Shown piece after piece: positions 1 to 8,757 of a DNA stretch of 64,000 nucleotides; the first letter of the stretch is position 1; each line of letters begins with the position of its first letter. The position numbers and the translations under genes were made by a program. This DNA comes from Roseburia sp. (lineage in GTDB: Bacteria; Bacillota_A; Clostridia; Lachnospirales; Lachnospiraceae), in NCBI GenBank assembly GCA_019411365.1, contig DXQT01000007.1, positions 1 to 64,000 of the forward strand. The letters are read 5' to 3'. The notes beneath the pieces are model-generated. The model did not search any database, was not told the DNA's origin, and was given only the letters and a program-made list of their open reading frames with translations.

Positions 1-71
1 AAATCGACTGACCTTTCTTTTTTACCCAACAATATCTTTAATTAAGGGAGACGGGGGAGAGTATTCCGGAT

Positions 72-380
72 GTGATCGCCTGTGACAGGATGGCAGAAGC
101 ATTTGGTGTGGCGTTGGAGGATATGCTGCATTATGAGGAAAAAAATAAAAGTCTTCCACTTCCGCCAAAAGGGAAGCATATGTTTGGAACGGTTACAGTC
201 GGAGCGAGAGGACAGATCGTTCTGCCAAAGAAGGCGAGAGAAGTTTTTCAGATCAAAGCGGGAGATACGATCATGGTGTTAGGTGATGAAGCACAGGGGA
301 TTGCCCTGGTCAAAGCAGATGATATGATAGATTTCGTGCAGCAGGCATTAAAAATGGCAAATCAAAAGGATAAGAACTAA
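72..380 (+). CDS. 5'-truncated HTH / AbrB-type regulator
   Basis: The C-terminal half (about residues 38-85) is a SpoVT/AbrB DNA-binding fold: GTVTVGARGQIVLPKKAREV followed by the usual G-D-x-I turn. The N-terminal 25 residues match only the last two helices of a Cro/C1-type HTH (PDVxxxxRMAEAFGVxLEDML pattern). In-frame homology appears to reach back to about position 42 (RETGESIPDV), right after a TAA at 39-41, so the first HTH helices are missing. The GTG at 72 follows a purine-rich GGGGGAG. The product could still dimerise through the AbrB part. It is either a remnant or a short form; truncation is inferred from family architecture, not from an alignment. Confidence 0.6.
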   Translation: MIACDRMAEAFGVALEDMLHYEEKNKSLPLPPKGKHMFGTVTVGARGQIVLPKKAREVFQIKAGDTIMVLGDEAQGIALVKADDMIDFVQQALKMANQKDKN

Positions 381-427
381 GACACAAAAAAGTGAGGAAA
401 ACACTGCAGGAGGAAATGGAGATTTTT

Positions 428-1430
428 ATGAGAAAACATTATCTGGATAATATCCGGTTTCTGACGATTTTTTTTGTTGTGATCTTTCATGTTTATTTTT
501 ATTACAATAATATTGGAACCGAGGCGATGTTTGCCGGTTTAAAACCGTATGAAGGTGCAGTTACATTTGCGGGGATTTACCAGTATTTTGTATACCCGTG
601 GTTTATGTTACTGCTGTTTGTGGTCGCCGGAATCAGTGCAAGATATGCACTGGAAAAGAGGACAGAAAGACAGTTTTTGAAAGAGAGGGTGGATAAGATT
701 CTGGCGCCGTCGACACTTGGTGTTCTGGCATTTGGCTGGCTCGGTGGATATGTGATCTATCTTCACACTGCGCGTGGCAATATGCCGGAGAGTGTACCGG
801 CTTTTGTGAGAGTCATTATCATCTTATGCTGTGGTATCGGGGCACTGTGGTTTTGCCATGTATTGTTTGTGGCAGCACTATTTCTGCTTCTGATCCGGAA
901 AATTGCAGGAAAATGCAGCGCTGCTTATCACGTCCTACCGGAACGGCATTTATATTCCGGCATTTTTAGCCGGATATTACCTGTTTTCGCATGAAAGTGT
1001 CATGGAAAAAATAAAAAATGCAGTGCTCCTATTGGGCATTTGTGCAGCTGTAAGCGGCATATTTTATATCGTAAGATGTTATGGAATGGCATATACGGAC
1101 AAAGATGTACTGTCAAGATGGGATTTAAACCTGTATGCATTTTTTATGGTTTTGCTCGTGCTTGGTGCAGGTCCAAAATGGCTTGATTTTTCCAATAATT
1201 TTACGAATTATATGGGAAAATGCTGTTTCGGTATCTATGTATTACATATCCCGGTACTTTTAGTGATCAATTATCTTCTGGCTGGAAAGGAGCTGCCATT
1301 GACTGTAGTCTATGGTATTGAATTGGTGGGTGGATTTGTGGTTTCAATCTTATTATATGAAGTGATACGTCGGATCCCGGTGCTTAGATACTGGATTTTG
1401 GGGATTCGGAAACAACGGAATAACGTTTGA
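428..1430 (+). pseudogene. Broken acyltransferase-3 family membrane protein
   Basis: The start at 428 gives MRKHYLDNIRFLTIFFVVIFHV, the typical first membrane helix of the acyltransferase 3 family, which moves acyl groups onto cell-surface sugars. An AGGAGG lies at 408-413. Reading is open to a stop at 994, but family-like sequence switches frame between about 894 and 940. It continues in the other frame as SYRNGIYIPAFLAGYYLFSHE and further membrane helices to 1430. Around the switch, about 30 residues usual in relatives (a membrane segment between the LIRKI and YRxGIY motifs) seem absent. This points to a deletion plus frameshift, so a full-length enzyme is unlikely. Confidence 0.75.
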
Positions 1431-1503
1431 AAAGCGAGATATAATGGACTTTTTTGATAAAAATATCAGCTAAAATATGATTTCACAAAAAGTTCACAGA
1501 AAA

Positions 1504-1546
1504 TTAGCACTCACCTCTTGACAGCGCTAATAAGTGGTGGTATAAC
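1504..1546 (+). promoter_or_regulatory. CIRCE operator overlapping sigma-A promoter
   Basis: TTAGCACTC (1504-1512), exactly 9 bases, then CAGCGCTAA (1522-1530), matching the HrcA operator TTAGCACTC-N9-GAGTGCTAA with two mismatches in the right half. A -35 TTGACA (1518-1523) sits inside the operator, and TATAAC (1541-1546) follows after 17 bases. Bound HrcA would therefore block polymerase directly. Confidence 0.88.
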
Positions 1547-1552
1547 ATAGTC

Positions 1553-1683
1553 AGAACAAAGGAAGAGGGAACAAAAAGAGAAGATGATTCCCCAGAGTTC
1601 CTTCGTCTGAGGTTCCAAAACAAAGGTAAAAAACATGGGAGGTTCCACAGAAAGTGGACCGGTAGAAAAAGGAGAGATGACTT
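1553..1683 (+). promoter_or_regulatory. Long hsp20 5' leader
   Basis: About 130 bases of leader separate the CIRCE promoter from the start codon. It contains the 9-base motif GAGGTTCCA twice (about 1609 and 1651) and a small hairpin, TCCAC-AGAAA-GTGGA, just ahead of the ribosome site AAAAGGAGAG. A thermosensor role is possible for a small heat-shock gene, but no clear pairing to the ribosome site was found. Confidence 0.35.
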
Positions 1684-2130
1684 ATGTTACTGCCTAGCAT
1701 TTTTGGAGAAAACTTATTTGATGACTGGATGGATTTCTCATTCCCAGAGATTCCGGATGTTGATAAAACATTGTATGGTAAACATGCAAAGAACATGATG
1801 AAGACAGATGTAAAGGAGACCGAGAAAGGTTACGAAGTAGCCGTTGATCTTCCAGGATTTAAGAAAGACGAGATCCAGCTTGAGTTAAACGATGGTTACC
1901 TTACCATCAGCGCTGAGAAGGGTCTCGACAAGGAAGAGAAGGATAAGAAAGACAAATACATCAGACGTGAACGTTACGCCGGAAGTATGAGCCGTACTTT
2001 CTATGTAGGCGAGAGTGTTACCGAAAACGATATCCACGCAAAATACGAAAATGGTATTTTAACACTGGATGTCCCGAAGGAAGAAGCAAAGAAAGTTCCG
2101 GAAAAACGATACATATCCATTGAGGGATAA
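1684..2130 (+). CDS. Hsp20 / alpha-crystallin small heat-shock protein
   Basis: This 148-residue ATP-independent holdase binds unfolding proteins in the cytoplasm. Residues about 40-140 form an alpha-crystallin domain, with KTDVKETEKGYEVAVDLPGF early and the hallmark YENGILTLDVPK late. The C-terminal tail holds the short oligomerisation segment YISIEG. Length is normal for the family. The ATG at 1684 follows AAAGGAG at a normal distance. It is monocistronic, driven by the CIRCE promoter at 1504-1546 and closed by the terminator at 2142-2180, so HrcA control and heat induction are expected. Confidence 0.93.
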   Translation: MLLPSIFGENLFDDWMDFSFPEIPDVDKTLYGKHAKNMMKTDVKETEKGYEVAVDLPGFKKDEIQLELNDGYLTISAEKGLDKEEKDKKDKYIRRERYAGSMSRTFYVGESVTENDIHAKYENGILTLDVPKEEAKKVPEKRYISIEG

Positions 2131-2141
2131 CAGATGAGAGG

Positions 2142-2180
2142 ATGCCCCCGGAGAGCGAAAGCTCTTCGGGGGCATTTTTG
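2142..2180 (+). terminator. Rho-independent terminator of hsp20
   Basis: A stem of about 15 pairs (ATGCCCCCG-AGAGC against GCTCT-CGGGGGCAT) with a GAAA tetraloop is followed by TTTTT. Bases 2151-2180 recur exactly at 5306-5335. Confidence 0.92.
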
Positions 2181-2356
2181 TGCGTAAGAAGATTTTTACA
2201 GGTTGTATATGAGAAATGAATGTTGTATAGTATCTGCAAGAAATATCTTCTTTCGTGAATGTTATAAATGTTGGTTTCGTTACTTTCATTATATAACAAT
2301 TGGATTTAAAGGGGATTATAATGACGCGGTAAAAAACAAAGGAGAAGGAAATAAAC

Positions 2357-3031
2357 ATGAGAATTTTTTTGGCGGAAGATGAACAGGATTTAAATGCCAT
2401 TATTGTTCAAAAACTGACTGAGGATGGTTACAGTGTGGATCATTGTTTTGATGGCAGGACAGCAATAGATATTCTTTCCTGTACGGAGTATGATGCAGTG
2501 ATTCTTGATATTATGATGCCAAAAGCAGATGGATTTACAGTGCTGCGTGCGCTGAGGGGAATGGGAAAGACAACACCGGTGCTATTTCTGACAGCAAAGG
2601 ATGCTGTTTCGGACAGAGTAAAGGGATTAGACAGTGGGGCAAATGATTATCTTGTGAAGCCATTTTCGTTTGAAGAGTTGTCAGCACGTCTGCGTGCAAT
2701 GATGAGGGGATCTTTCGGAGTTACTGACAATGTTTTGCATATTGCGGATCTTTCTTTGGATTGCACTTCCCACAGGGTAATGCGGGGGGGAAAAGAGATC
2801 ACATTATCGGCTAAAGAATATGCCATGCTGGAATATTTCATGTACAATCAGGGGCGTGTGCTGTCTCGTGAGATGATAGAGGATCATGTCTGGAATTTTG
2901 ATTACGAAGGGGGCACGAATGTAGTGGATGTTTATATCAGCTATCTTCGAAAAAAAATTGATGATGGATATGACAAAAAGCTGATTCATACAGTCCGTGG
3001 AAGAGGATTTATAATGAGAGAGGAAATTTAA
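2357..3031 (+). CDS. OmpR-family response regulator
   Basis: A 224-residue DNA-binding response regulator. The receiver domain (1-115) has the acidic pair E7/D8, phosphoacceptor D51 (VILDIMMP), T79 and K101 (LVKPF). A winged-helix output domain (about 125-222) ends in TVRGRGF. A ribosome site AAAGGAGAAGG precedes the ATG. The partner kinase starts 3 bases after its stop, so the two form an operon. The next gene, a secreted Ig-like protein with its own extended -10, could be a target, but that is only suggested by position. Confidence 0.93.
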   Translation: MRIFLAEDEQDLNAIIVQKLTEDGYSVDHCFDGRTAIDILSCTEYDAVILDIMMPKADGFTVLRALRGMGKTTPVLFLTAKDAVSDRVKGLDSGANDYLVKPFSFEELSARLRAMMRGSFGVTDNVLHIADLSLDCTSHRVMRGGKEITLSAKEYAMLEYFMYNQGRVLSREMIEDHVWNFDYEGGTNVVDVYISYLRKKIDDGYDKKLIHTVRGRGFIMREEI

Positions 3032-3034
3032 GAT

Positions 3035-4435
3035 ATGGGGAGATTCTCAATCCGTCTGAAAATAACAATCTGGTTTACTGCAGCATTGGTGGTAATAGTA
3101 CTATTTGCATATCTGATGATTTTTGTCGTCAGCCGTCAGATTTTGATAAAAACAATACAGGATAGTCTGGTGGAGACAGTGGAAAATAATGTGGATGAGA
3201 TTGAATATTTTTCTGGGATGGATGAAATCCGTACAGATGCGGATATTGATTATTTGATTGATTACCGGAAAGGATATCTGGAAATTGACGACGATTTTCT
3301 GAGCAAGGTAAATGAAGTCTATACAGGATTGTATGATGAAAAGTCAAGGCTTATTTATGGAGAAAATCCAATAGCTGCAAAAGTGGCAGATCTGGAATTT
3401 GTGGATTCCGAGATTCAAAAAGTAATGAAGGATGGAACGGGGTATTATATTTTTGACCGGAAACTCACAGCAGAAGGACTTAACGGATTATGGCTTCGTG
3501 GAGTGGTATCAGAGGAACAGGGAGAGCGTCAGAGCTTTGGGATTATGCGGATTGCACTGGTTCTTCTGCCGGTTCTGGTCGTAATAGCATCTGCAGGAGG
3601 ATATTTTATTGCTGGACGTACATTAAATCCAATTCAGAAAATAGCTGGGACTGCAAGAAAGATTGGAGAAGAAAATGATTTGAAATGCAGGATCAATCTT
3701 GGAAAAGGGAATGATGAACTGCACCAGCTTGCGGATATATTTAATGAGATGTTTGAACGACTGGAAAGTACATTTGAAAAGGAACAACAATTTACATCCG
3801 ACGTTTCACATGAACTAAGAACACCGATGGCTGTCATTTCAGCACAGTGTGAGTATACACTTGAAAAAGAAAGAAGCGTAGGGGAATATGAAGATGCCTT
3901 GCGGGTAATCAGGCGTCAGGCGCGGAAAATGACAAAACTTATTGATCATATGCTGGACTTTGCCAGACTGGAAATGAAATCAGGAAAATATGCAGAGGAA
4001 GCTGTTGATATGGAAGAACTGGTGGCATCTATTTGCTCTGATATGAAGCTGATAAGAGAAAAGGAAATTATGCTTGATTATGAGACGGAGCAGGCAGTGT
4101 TTTATGGAAATCGTGAACTTTTATCAAGAATTCTCGTTAATCTTGTCAGCAATGCCTATCGTTATGGGAAAGAGAATGGGCATATCTTTGTGAAATTAAA
4201 GAAAGAAGAAACGGAACTTGTTTTGTCTGTAACGGATGATGGGATAGGAATTGCAGAAGAAGAGCAGGAAAAGATCTTCCGGCGGTTTTATCAGACTGAT
4301 GTATCGCGAGGAGGCGAGGGAAGTGGACTTGGGCTTGCCATGGTTTATGAAATTGTGAAGTTTTACAGAGGAAAAATCCAAGTGAAAAGTGAGGCAGGCA
4401 GTGGGAGTGTTTTTCAGGTAAAACTGCCGCTTTGA
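3035..4435 (+). CDS. HisKA sensor histidine kinase
   Basis: A 466-residue membrane kinase. TM1 spans about residues 9-31 and an extracytoplasmic domain about 32-171. TM2 is about 172-194, then a HAMP linker to about 250. The dimerisation/phosphorylation box has H259 in SDVSHELRTP. The ATPase domain shows the N box (NLVSNAYRYG), G1 (DDGIGI), F box (IFRRFYQ) and G2 (GSGLGLAM). All catalytic motifs are intact. The signal is unknown: the sensor domain is acidic and resembles nothing I can name. It pairs with the regulator 3 bases upstream. Confidence 0.93.
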   Translation: MGRFSIRLKITIWFTAALVVIVLFAYLMIFVVSRQILIKTIQDSLVETVENNVDEIEYFSGMDEIRTDADIDYLIDYRKGYLEIDDDFLSKVNEVYTGLYDEKSRLIYGENPIAAKVADLEFVDSEIQKVMKDGTGYYIFDRKLTAEGLNGLWLRGVVSEEQGERQSFGIMRIALVLLPVLVVIASAGGYFIAGRTLNPIQKIAGTARKIGEENDLKCRINLGKGNDELHQLADIFNEMFERLESTFEKEQQFTSDVSHELRTPMAVISAQCEYTLEKERSVGEYEDALRVIRRQARKMTKLIDHMLDFARLEMKSGKYAEEAVDMEELVASICSDMKLIREKEIMLDYETEQAVFYGNRELLSRILVNLVSNAYRYGKENGHIFVKLKKEETELVLSVTDDGIGIAEEEQEKIFRRFYQTDVSRGGEGSGLGLAMVYEIVKFYRGKIQVKSEAGSGSVFQVKLPL

Positions 4436-4507
4436 TAAAAGCAGACATATGGAAATCAATAATGATTATAAAAAATTTGTCGTATTAATAATGTTCTAAT
4501 AAATGCA

Positions 4508-4516
4508 TGATATAAT
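4508..4516 (+). promoter_or_regulatory. Extended -10 promoter (TGATATAAT)
   Basis: TGA directly precedes a perfect TATAAT (4511-4516), with no good -35 at 17 bases. Such promoters often rely on the extended -10 or an activator, possibly the regulator encoded just upstream. The downstream start codon is at 4578. Confidence 0.6.
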
Positions 4517-4577
4517 CAAAGTACAAAGCAAAACAATTAGAAATGAGAAACTCTCATGAAAAAAGGAGGATTTGTTT

Positions 4578-5297
4578 ATGAAGAGGGCAGCAAAACAGGT
4601 TTTAATTGTACTTTTGGTCGTGATGGCGGTAATTGGTACGGGAAACATTTCAGCACAGGCAGATTATAACTGGAAACCGAAGAAGGTTTCCATAGCGCAG
4701 TCGGCAAAAAAGGTTTCTCAGGGAAAGGAGTTTGAAATCAGAGCGAAAGTAACTCCAATAGATGCTGAGGACGATTATATCCGCTGGGAAATTATTTCAG
4801 GAAAAAAATATGTAAAATTTGAGGATCGTGACCGCACAGGCGATGAAATGGATTTCATTGCAGTAAAACCAGGAAAAGCAAAAATCAGGTGTTATGTACA
4901 GGGAAAGAGTAAGAAGAAATATGGTGATACGATAACTGTAACTGTGACGAAGAAAAAGAGTGATTATTCATTGGCAAAGGTTGGAGAATCGGTCAAATAT
5001 GTAGAAGCATGGGATGATTTTGATTTAGAGGTCAAAAAAGGATCCTCAATAAAGAACAGTCAGTTAAAATGGGAGATCAGTGATACAAGTATTGTCTCGT
5101 TTGCAGAAAGAAAAACAACCGGAACGGACGTTGAGTTTTATGCGGAAAAGACAGGAACAGTACGGGTAACCTGTACATGTACAAGTGGTAAGGCAAAGGG
5201 TAAAAAAGTAGTATATACCGTGAATGTTATTGCGGATGATGATGATGACTACGATGATGATGACTACGATGATGACTATTATGATGACTATGATTGA
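4578..5297 (+). CDS. Secreted tandem Ig-like protein with Asp/Tyr tail
   Basis: The ATG at 4578 is favoured over a TTG at 4572 because AAAGGAGGA (4562-4570) is 7 bases away. Residues 1-29 are a signal peptide (KRAAKQ, a hydrophobic core and an SAQA cleavage site), so the protein is exported. Two repeats of about 90 residues follow, with BIG2-like features: each runs from a KVS/LAKVG strand through WEI(I/S) to PGKAKIRCYV or TGTVRVTCTC. The last 20 residues are almost purely Asp and Tyr. No catalytic motif is visible; a cell-surface or cation-binding role is a guess. It lies downstream of a two-component pair. Confidence 0.8.
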   Translation: MKRAAKQVLIVLLVVMAVIGTGNISAQADYNWKPKKVSIAQSAKKVSQGKEFEIRAKVTPIDAEDDYIRWEIISGKKYVKFEDRDRTGDEMDFIAVKPGKAKIRCYVQGKSKKKYGDTITVTVTKKKSDYSLAKVGESVKYVEAWDDFDLEVKKGSSIKNSQLKWEISDTSIVSFAERKTTGTDVEFYAEKTGTVRVTCTCTSGKAKGKKVVYTVNVIADDDDDYDDDDYDDDYYDDYD

Positions 5298-5305
5298 GCA
5301 TGATT

Positions 5306-5382
5306 GAGAGCGAAAGCTCTTCGGGGGCATTTTTGACAGTTTATGCAAAAAATGCCCCCATTTGTGTAATACTCCCTCGTCA
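5306..5382 (+). terminator. Rearranged terminator copy and hairpin
   Basis: Bases 5306-5335 are identical to 2151-2180, but the matching 5' arm is missing here. The GGGGGCATTTTT half instead pairs with AAAAAATGCCCCC about 12 bases further on, giving a 12-pair stem without a strong T tract after it. It probably ends the Ig-like gene, less cleanly than the parent copy. Confidence 0.6.
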
Positions 5383-5454
5383 TCTTTTGTTTGTGCTATG
5401 CTGAAATTACGAAAGTGAAAGATGTGCAGATCACAAATCAAGAGAGGATCAATC

Positions 5455-7851
5455 ATGAGTTTAAATTACGAATCTATCATAAAACAGATGTCACTCGAAG
5501 AAAAAGCCCTGATGATGTCCGGCAAAAACACCTGGGAGACAGTGGATTTTGAAAAATACGGAATCCCGTCCATGGCGATGTCTGACGGACCGCACGGATT
5601 GAGAAGACAGGCGGGAGCCGGAGACCACTTGGGATTAAATGCAAGTCTCCCTGCGACCTGTTTTCCGACCGCAGCCTCGGTTGCAAACAGCTGGGATGAA
5701 ACATTAGGTGAGGAGATCGGAACGGCATTAGCAGAGGAAGCCGTGACCATGGATGTCAATGTGATCTTAGGACCGGGATTAAACATCAAGAGAAGCCCGC
5801 TCTGTGGAAGAAATTTTGAATATTTTTCCGAAGATCCGTACCATGCAGGAAAAATGGCGGCAGCCTATGTAAGGGGAATCCAGAGCAAAGGAATCGCAGC
5901 CTGCCCGAAGCATTTTGCAGCAAACAGCCAGGAATTGCGCCGTATGGCAAATGATTCCGTTGTGGATGAGAGAACCTTCCGCGAGATCTATACGACCGGA
6001 TTTGAGATCGCGGTAAAAGAAGGAAAAGCGAAGTCGATCATGTCTTCTTATAATGAAGTAAACGGTGTCTATGCCAATGAGAACCGCCACATGTTACAGG
6101 AAATCTTAGTCGATGAATGGGGCTTTGACGGATATGTGGTATCCGACTGGGGTGGAAGCAACGACCACGCACTCGGCGTGAAAAACGGAAGTCATCTTGA
6201 GATGCCGGGCACCGGAAAATCCGGAATGCATGATATCGTAAATGCCGTGAAAAACGGAACATTAGAGGAGAGTGTGTTAGATCAGCGCTTAGATGAACTG
6301 CTCCGTGTCATTTTTGCGACGCATCAGGCGACCGTGGATGGAAAAGGAACTACTTTCAATAAGGAAGCGCATCATAAACTTGCACGCAAAGCGGCCGAGG
6401 AGAGCATCGTCCTTTTAAAAAATGAAGAGCAGATCCTTCCGTTAAAACAGGGGACAAAAGTGGCTGTGATCGGAGACTTTGCAAAGACTCCGCGATATCA
6501 GGGAGCAGGATCTTCCTTAGTGAATCCGGCAATGCCGCCGGAGTCCATATTAGAGGAGATAAAAGACAGCGGACTTACGATGACAGCCTGTGAACAGGGT
6601 TATATCAGAAACAGAAAACCAAATGCAAAAATGGTAAAAGCAGCTGTTGATGCAGCAAAAAATGCGGATGTGGTGCTGTTTTTCGGAGGACTTGACGAGA
6701 TCAGCGAATCTGAGGGACTCGACCGTGCCCATATGCATATGCCTGTAGCACAGGATGAACTGATCAATGAGCTTACCACAGTAAACAAAAATGTGATTGT
6801 AGTCCTCTCAGCGGGATCTTCCGTGGAAATGCCGTGGTATCCGTATGTCAAAGGAATTGTACACGGTTATCTTGGTGGTCAGGCGGGAGCGTCTGCGATG
6901 CTTAATGTTCTGACCGGAAAAGTATGTCCATCCGGAAAATTGAATGAAACCTATCCGCTTCATTATGAAGATACGCCGGCATACGAATACTATCCGAGCA
7001 AAGAGAGAAGCAGCGAATACCGGGAGGGACTTTATGTGGGATACCGTTACTACACAACAGTAGGTAAAAAAGTGCGTTTCCCGTTTGGTTTCGGACTCAG
7101 TTATACCACATTTACCTACCGTGATCTGACAGTGGATCCGGAAGGTGTGAAATTTAAGATCCAAAATACCGGAACTGTGGCAGGAACAGAGATCGCACAG
7201 CTTTATGTCGGAAAAGAATCTGATTCCGTGTTCCGTCCATTGCGTGAACTGAAAGGTTTTGCGCGGGTGGAACTGGCTCCGGGAGAAGAAAAAGAAATAA
7301 GGATTTTATTTGACGATAAGACATTCCGTTTTTATGATACACGGACAGACAGCTGGGAAGTGGAAACGGGAACCTATCAGATCATGATCGGAAGCAATGC
7401 GGAAGAAATGCTGCTTGAGGGATCACTTGCGGTAAATGGAACTGTTACAGAGGGTGGCTACAGCAGAGAAGAACTGCCGGAATATTTCAGTGGTGAGATC
7501 AAAAACATTTCCGATGATACATTCCGCAGACTGTATGGAAGAGAGATCCCGGATGGAAGCTGGAGCGGGGAGATCCGCATGAATGATGCAGTCTGCCAGC
7601 TCTATTATGGAAAGGGAATTTTCGGTAAAATTTTCTACGGAGTGCTGCGCATTCTGTTAAAGATCAGCGAATGGCAGGGAAAACCAAATCTGAATGTATT
7701 GTTTAATTATAATATGCCGATCCGCGGCTATGCGAAAATGACGGGGGGTTTTGTCACTATGGAGATGGCAGAAGCCTTGACGGAGATGGCAAACGGACAC
7801 CGCATCAGGGGAACGGCACACCTGATCAAAGCGGCAGTGAAACGTGATTAG
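5455..7851 (+). CDS. GH3 beta-glucosidase, cytosolic, classical domain order
   Basis: A 798-residue exo-glycosidase removing beta-linked glucose, or xylose, from oligosaccharides. An in-frame ATG at 5422 lacks a ribosome site, whereas GAGAGG (5442-5447) serves the ATG at 5455. The N-terminal barrel carries DGPHGLRRQ, the KHF and NS substrate motifs, and nucleophile D231 in YVVSDWGG. Then come the alpha/beta sandwich (AEESIVLLKNEEQILPL), a fibronectin-like domain (FPFGFGLSYTTF) and an extra C-terminal region of about 130 residues with an amphipathic stretch. There is no signal peptide, so it acts on imported substrates. Lachnospiraceae enzymes of this layout are common. Confidence 0.93.
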   Translation: MSLNYESIIKQMSLEEKALMMSGKNTWETVDFEKYGIPSMAMSDGPHGLRRQAGAGDHLGLNASLPATCFPTAASVANSWDETLGEEIGTALAEEAVTMDVNVILGPGLNIKRSPLCGRNFEYFSEDPYHAGKMAAAYVRGIQSKGIAACPKHFAANSQELRRMANDSVVDERTFREIYTTGFEIAVKEGKAKSIMSSYNEVNGVYANENRHMLQEILVDEWGFDGYVVSDWGGSNDHALGVKNGSHLEMPGTGKSGMHDIVNAVKNGTLEESVLDQRLDELLRVIFATHQATVDGKGTTFNKEAHHKLARKAAEESIVLLKNEEQILPLKQGTKVAVIGDFAKTPRYQGAGSSLVNPAMPPESILEEIKDSGLTMTACEQGYIRNRKPNAKMVKAAVDAAKNADVVLFFGGLDEISESEGLDRAHMHMPVAQDELINELTTVNKNVIVVLSAGSSVEMPWYPYVKGIVHGYLGGQAGASAMLNVLTGKVCPSGKLNETYPLHYEDTPAYEYYPSKERSSEYREGLYVGYRYYTTVGKKVRFPFGFGLSYTTFTYRDLTVDPEGVKFKIQNTGTVAGTEIAQLYVGKESDSVFRPLRELKGFARVELAPGEEKEIRILFDDKTFRFYDTRTDSWEVETGTYQIMIGSNAEEMLLEGSLAVNGTVTEGGYSREELPEYFSGEIKNISDDTFRRLYGREIPDGSWSGEIRMNDAVCQLYYGKGIFGKIFYGVLRILLKISEWQGKPNLNVLFNYNMPIRGYAKMTGGFVTMEMAEALTEMANGHRIRGTAHLIKAAVKRD

Positions 7852-7888
7852 GTAAAATGTAATCAGATAAAAAAGTGGTAAATAACAG

Positions 7889-7947
7889 GGACTTGTACTA
7901 AAATAAATTTGGTGCAGGTCCCCATTTGCGTTCACAAAACGTTTGTG
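7889..7947 (+). terminator. Two adjacent hairpins after the GH3 gene
   Basis: GGGACTTGTAC pairs, allowing G-U, with GTGCAGGTCCC (about 7889-7920). A second short palindrome, CACAAAACGTTTGTG, lies at 7933-7947. The T tract is weak. They fill the 195-base gap before the LytTR regulator and could be a terminator or a processing site. Confidence 0.4.
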
Positions 7948-8046
7948 GGGGATGATATCATGAGCGCAAGTGAGTCAACATGTTCACATGATTGCCGAAC
8001 GGCGAATTGGAGCAGGTACACTGGAAAAGAAAATGGAGAAAAATAT

Positions 8047-8757
8047 ATGATAAAAATTGCAATCGTAGAAGATGAAGCGATGTATGCAAAGCAGCTTGAG
8101 GAATTTTTACATCAATATGAAAAAGAAAATGGGGAGGCTTTTGATATCACGATCTATTCGGATGGGGATCAGATCGTCAATAAATATCAGTCACAGTATG
8201 ACATCATTTTGATGGATGTGGAAATGAAATTTATGGATGGCATGTCGGCAGCGGAGGAGATCCGAAAAGTGGACACGGAGGTCGTTATCATTTTTATCAC
8301 AAACATGGCACAGTATGCGATCCGCGGCTATGCGGTGGATGCACTCGACTATGTATTAAAACCGGTGTCTTATTTTGCATTTTCACAGAGGCTTAACCGT
8401 GCAATCGGGCGCATGAAAAAAAGAGAGACAAAGATGATCATGGTCAGCATGAAAGGCGGGACGGTGCGGATCAATATCGCAAATATTTATTATATCGAAA
8501 GCCAGGGGCATACGCTGATCCTGCACACAATTCTTGGCGACTATGAGACAACAGGCACAATGAAAGAGATGGAAGAAAAATTAGCTGATATGAACTTCTG
8601 CCGTGGTAATAAGGGGTATCTCATCAATTTAGCGCATGTGGACGGCATCACGGACGGCTGTGCCATGGTAAAGGGCGAGCAGCTGGTATTAAGCCGTGCG
8701 CGCAAAAAAGAATTTATGGAAGAACTGACAAAATACTGGGGAGAGGTTATCAAATGA
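8047..8757 (+). CDS. LytTR-family response regulator
   Basis: A 236-residue regulator. Reading is open from 7909, but the receiver begins MIKIAIVEDE at 8047, behind GGAGA. D57 (IILMDVEM) is the phosphoacceptor and K(P) follows in YVLKPVSY. Residues about 135-235 form a LytTR domain (YYIESQGHTLILHT; FCRGNKGYLINLAHV), which binds tandem direct repeats. Its stop overlaps the start of the partner kinase (ATGA), so the two are translationally coupled. AgrA/VirR-type proteins often control peptide-related genes or export; no target is obvious here. Confidence 0.92.
   Translation: MIKIAIVEDEAMYAKQLEEFLHQYEKENGEAFDITIYSDGDQIVNKYQSQYDIILMDVEMKFMDGMSAAEEIRKVDTEVVIIFITNMAQYAIRGYAVDALDYVLKPVSYFAFSQRLNRAIGRMKKRETKMIMVSMKGGTVRINIANIYYIESQGHTLILHTILGDYETTGTMKEMEEKLADMNFCRGNKGYLINLAHVDGITDGCAMVKGEQLVLSRARKKEFMEELTKYWGEVIK

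Noticed and set aside
5234..5297. GAT/GAC-rich tandem repeats as a possible CRISPR or minisatellite locus
   Set aside because: The repeat lies in frame inside the secreted protein gene and simply encodes its Asp/Tyr tail. There are no spacers.
7909..8046. N-terminal extension of the LytTR regulator
   Set aside because: The receiver fold begins at 8047 behind a ribosome site. The extension codes for an unrelated sequence over a hairpin region.
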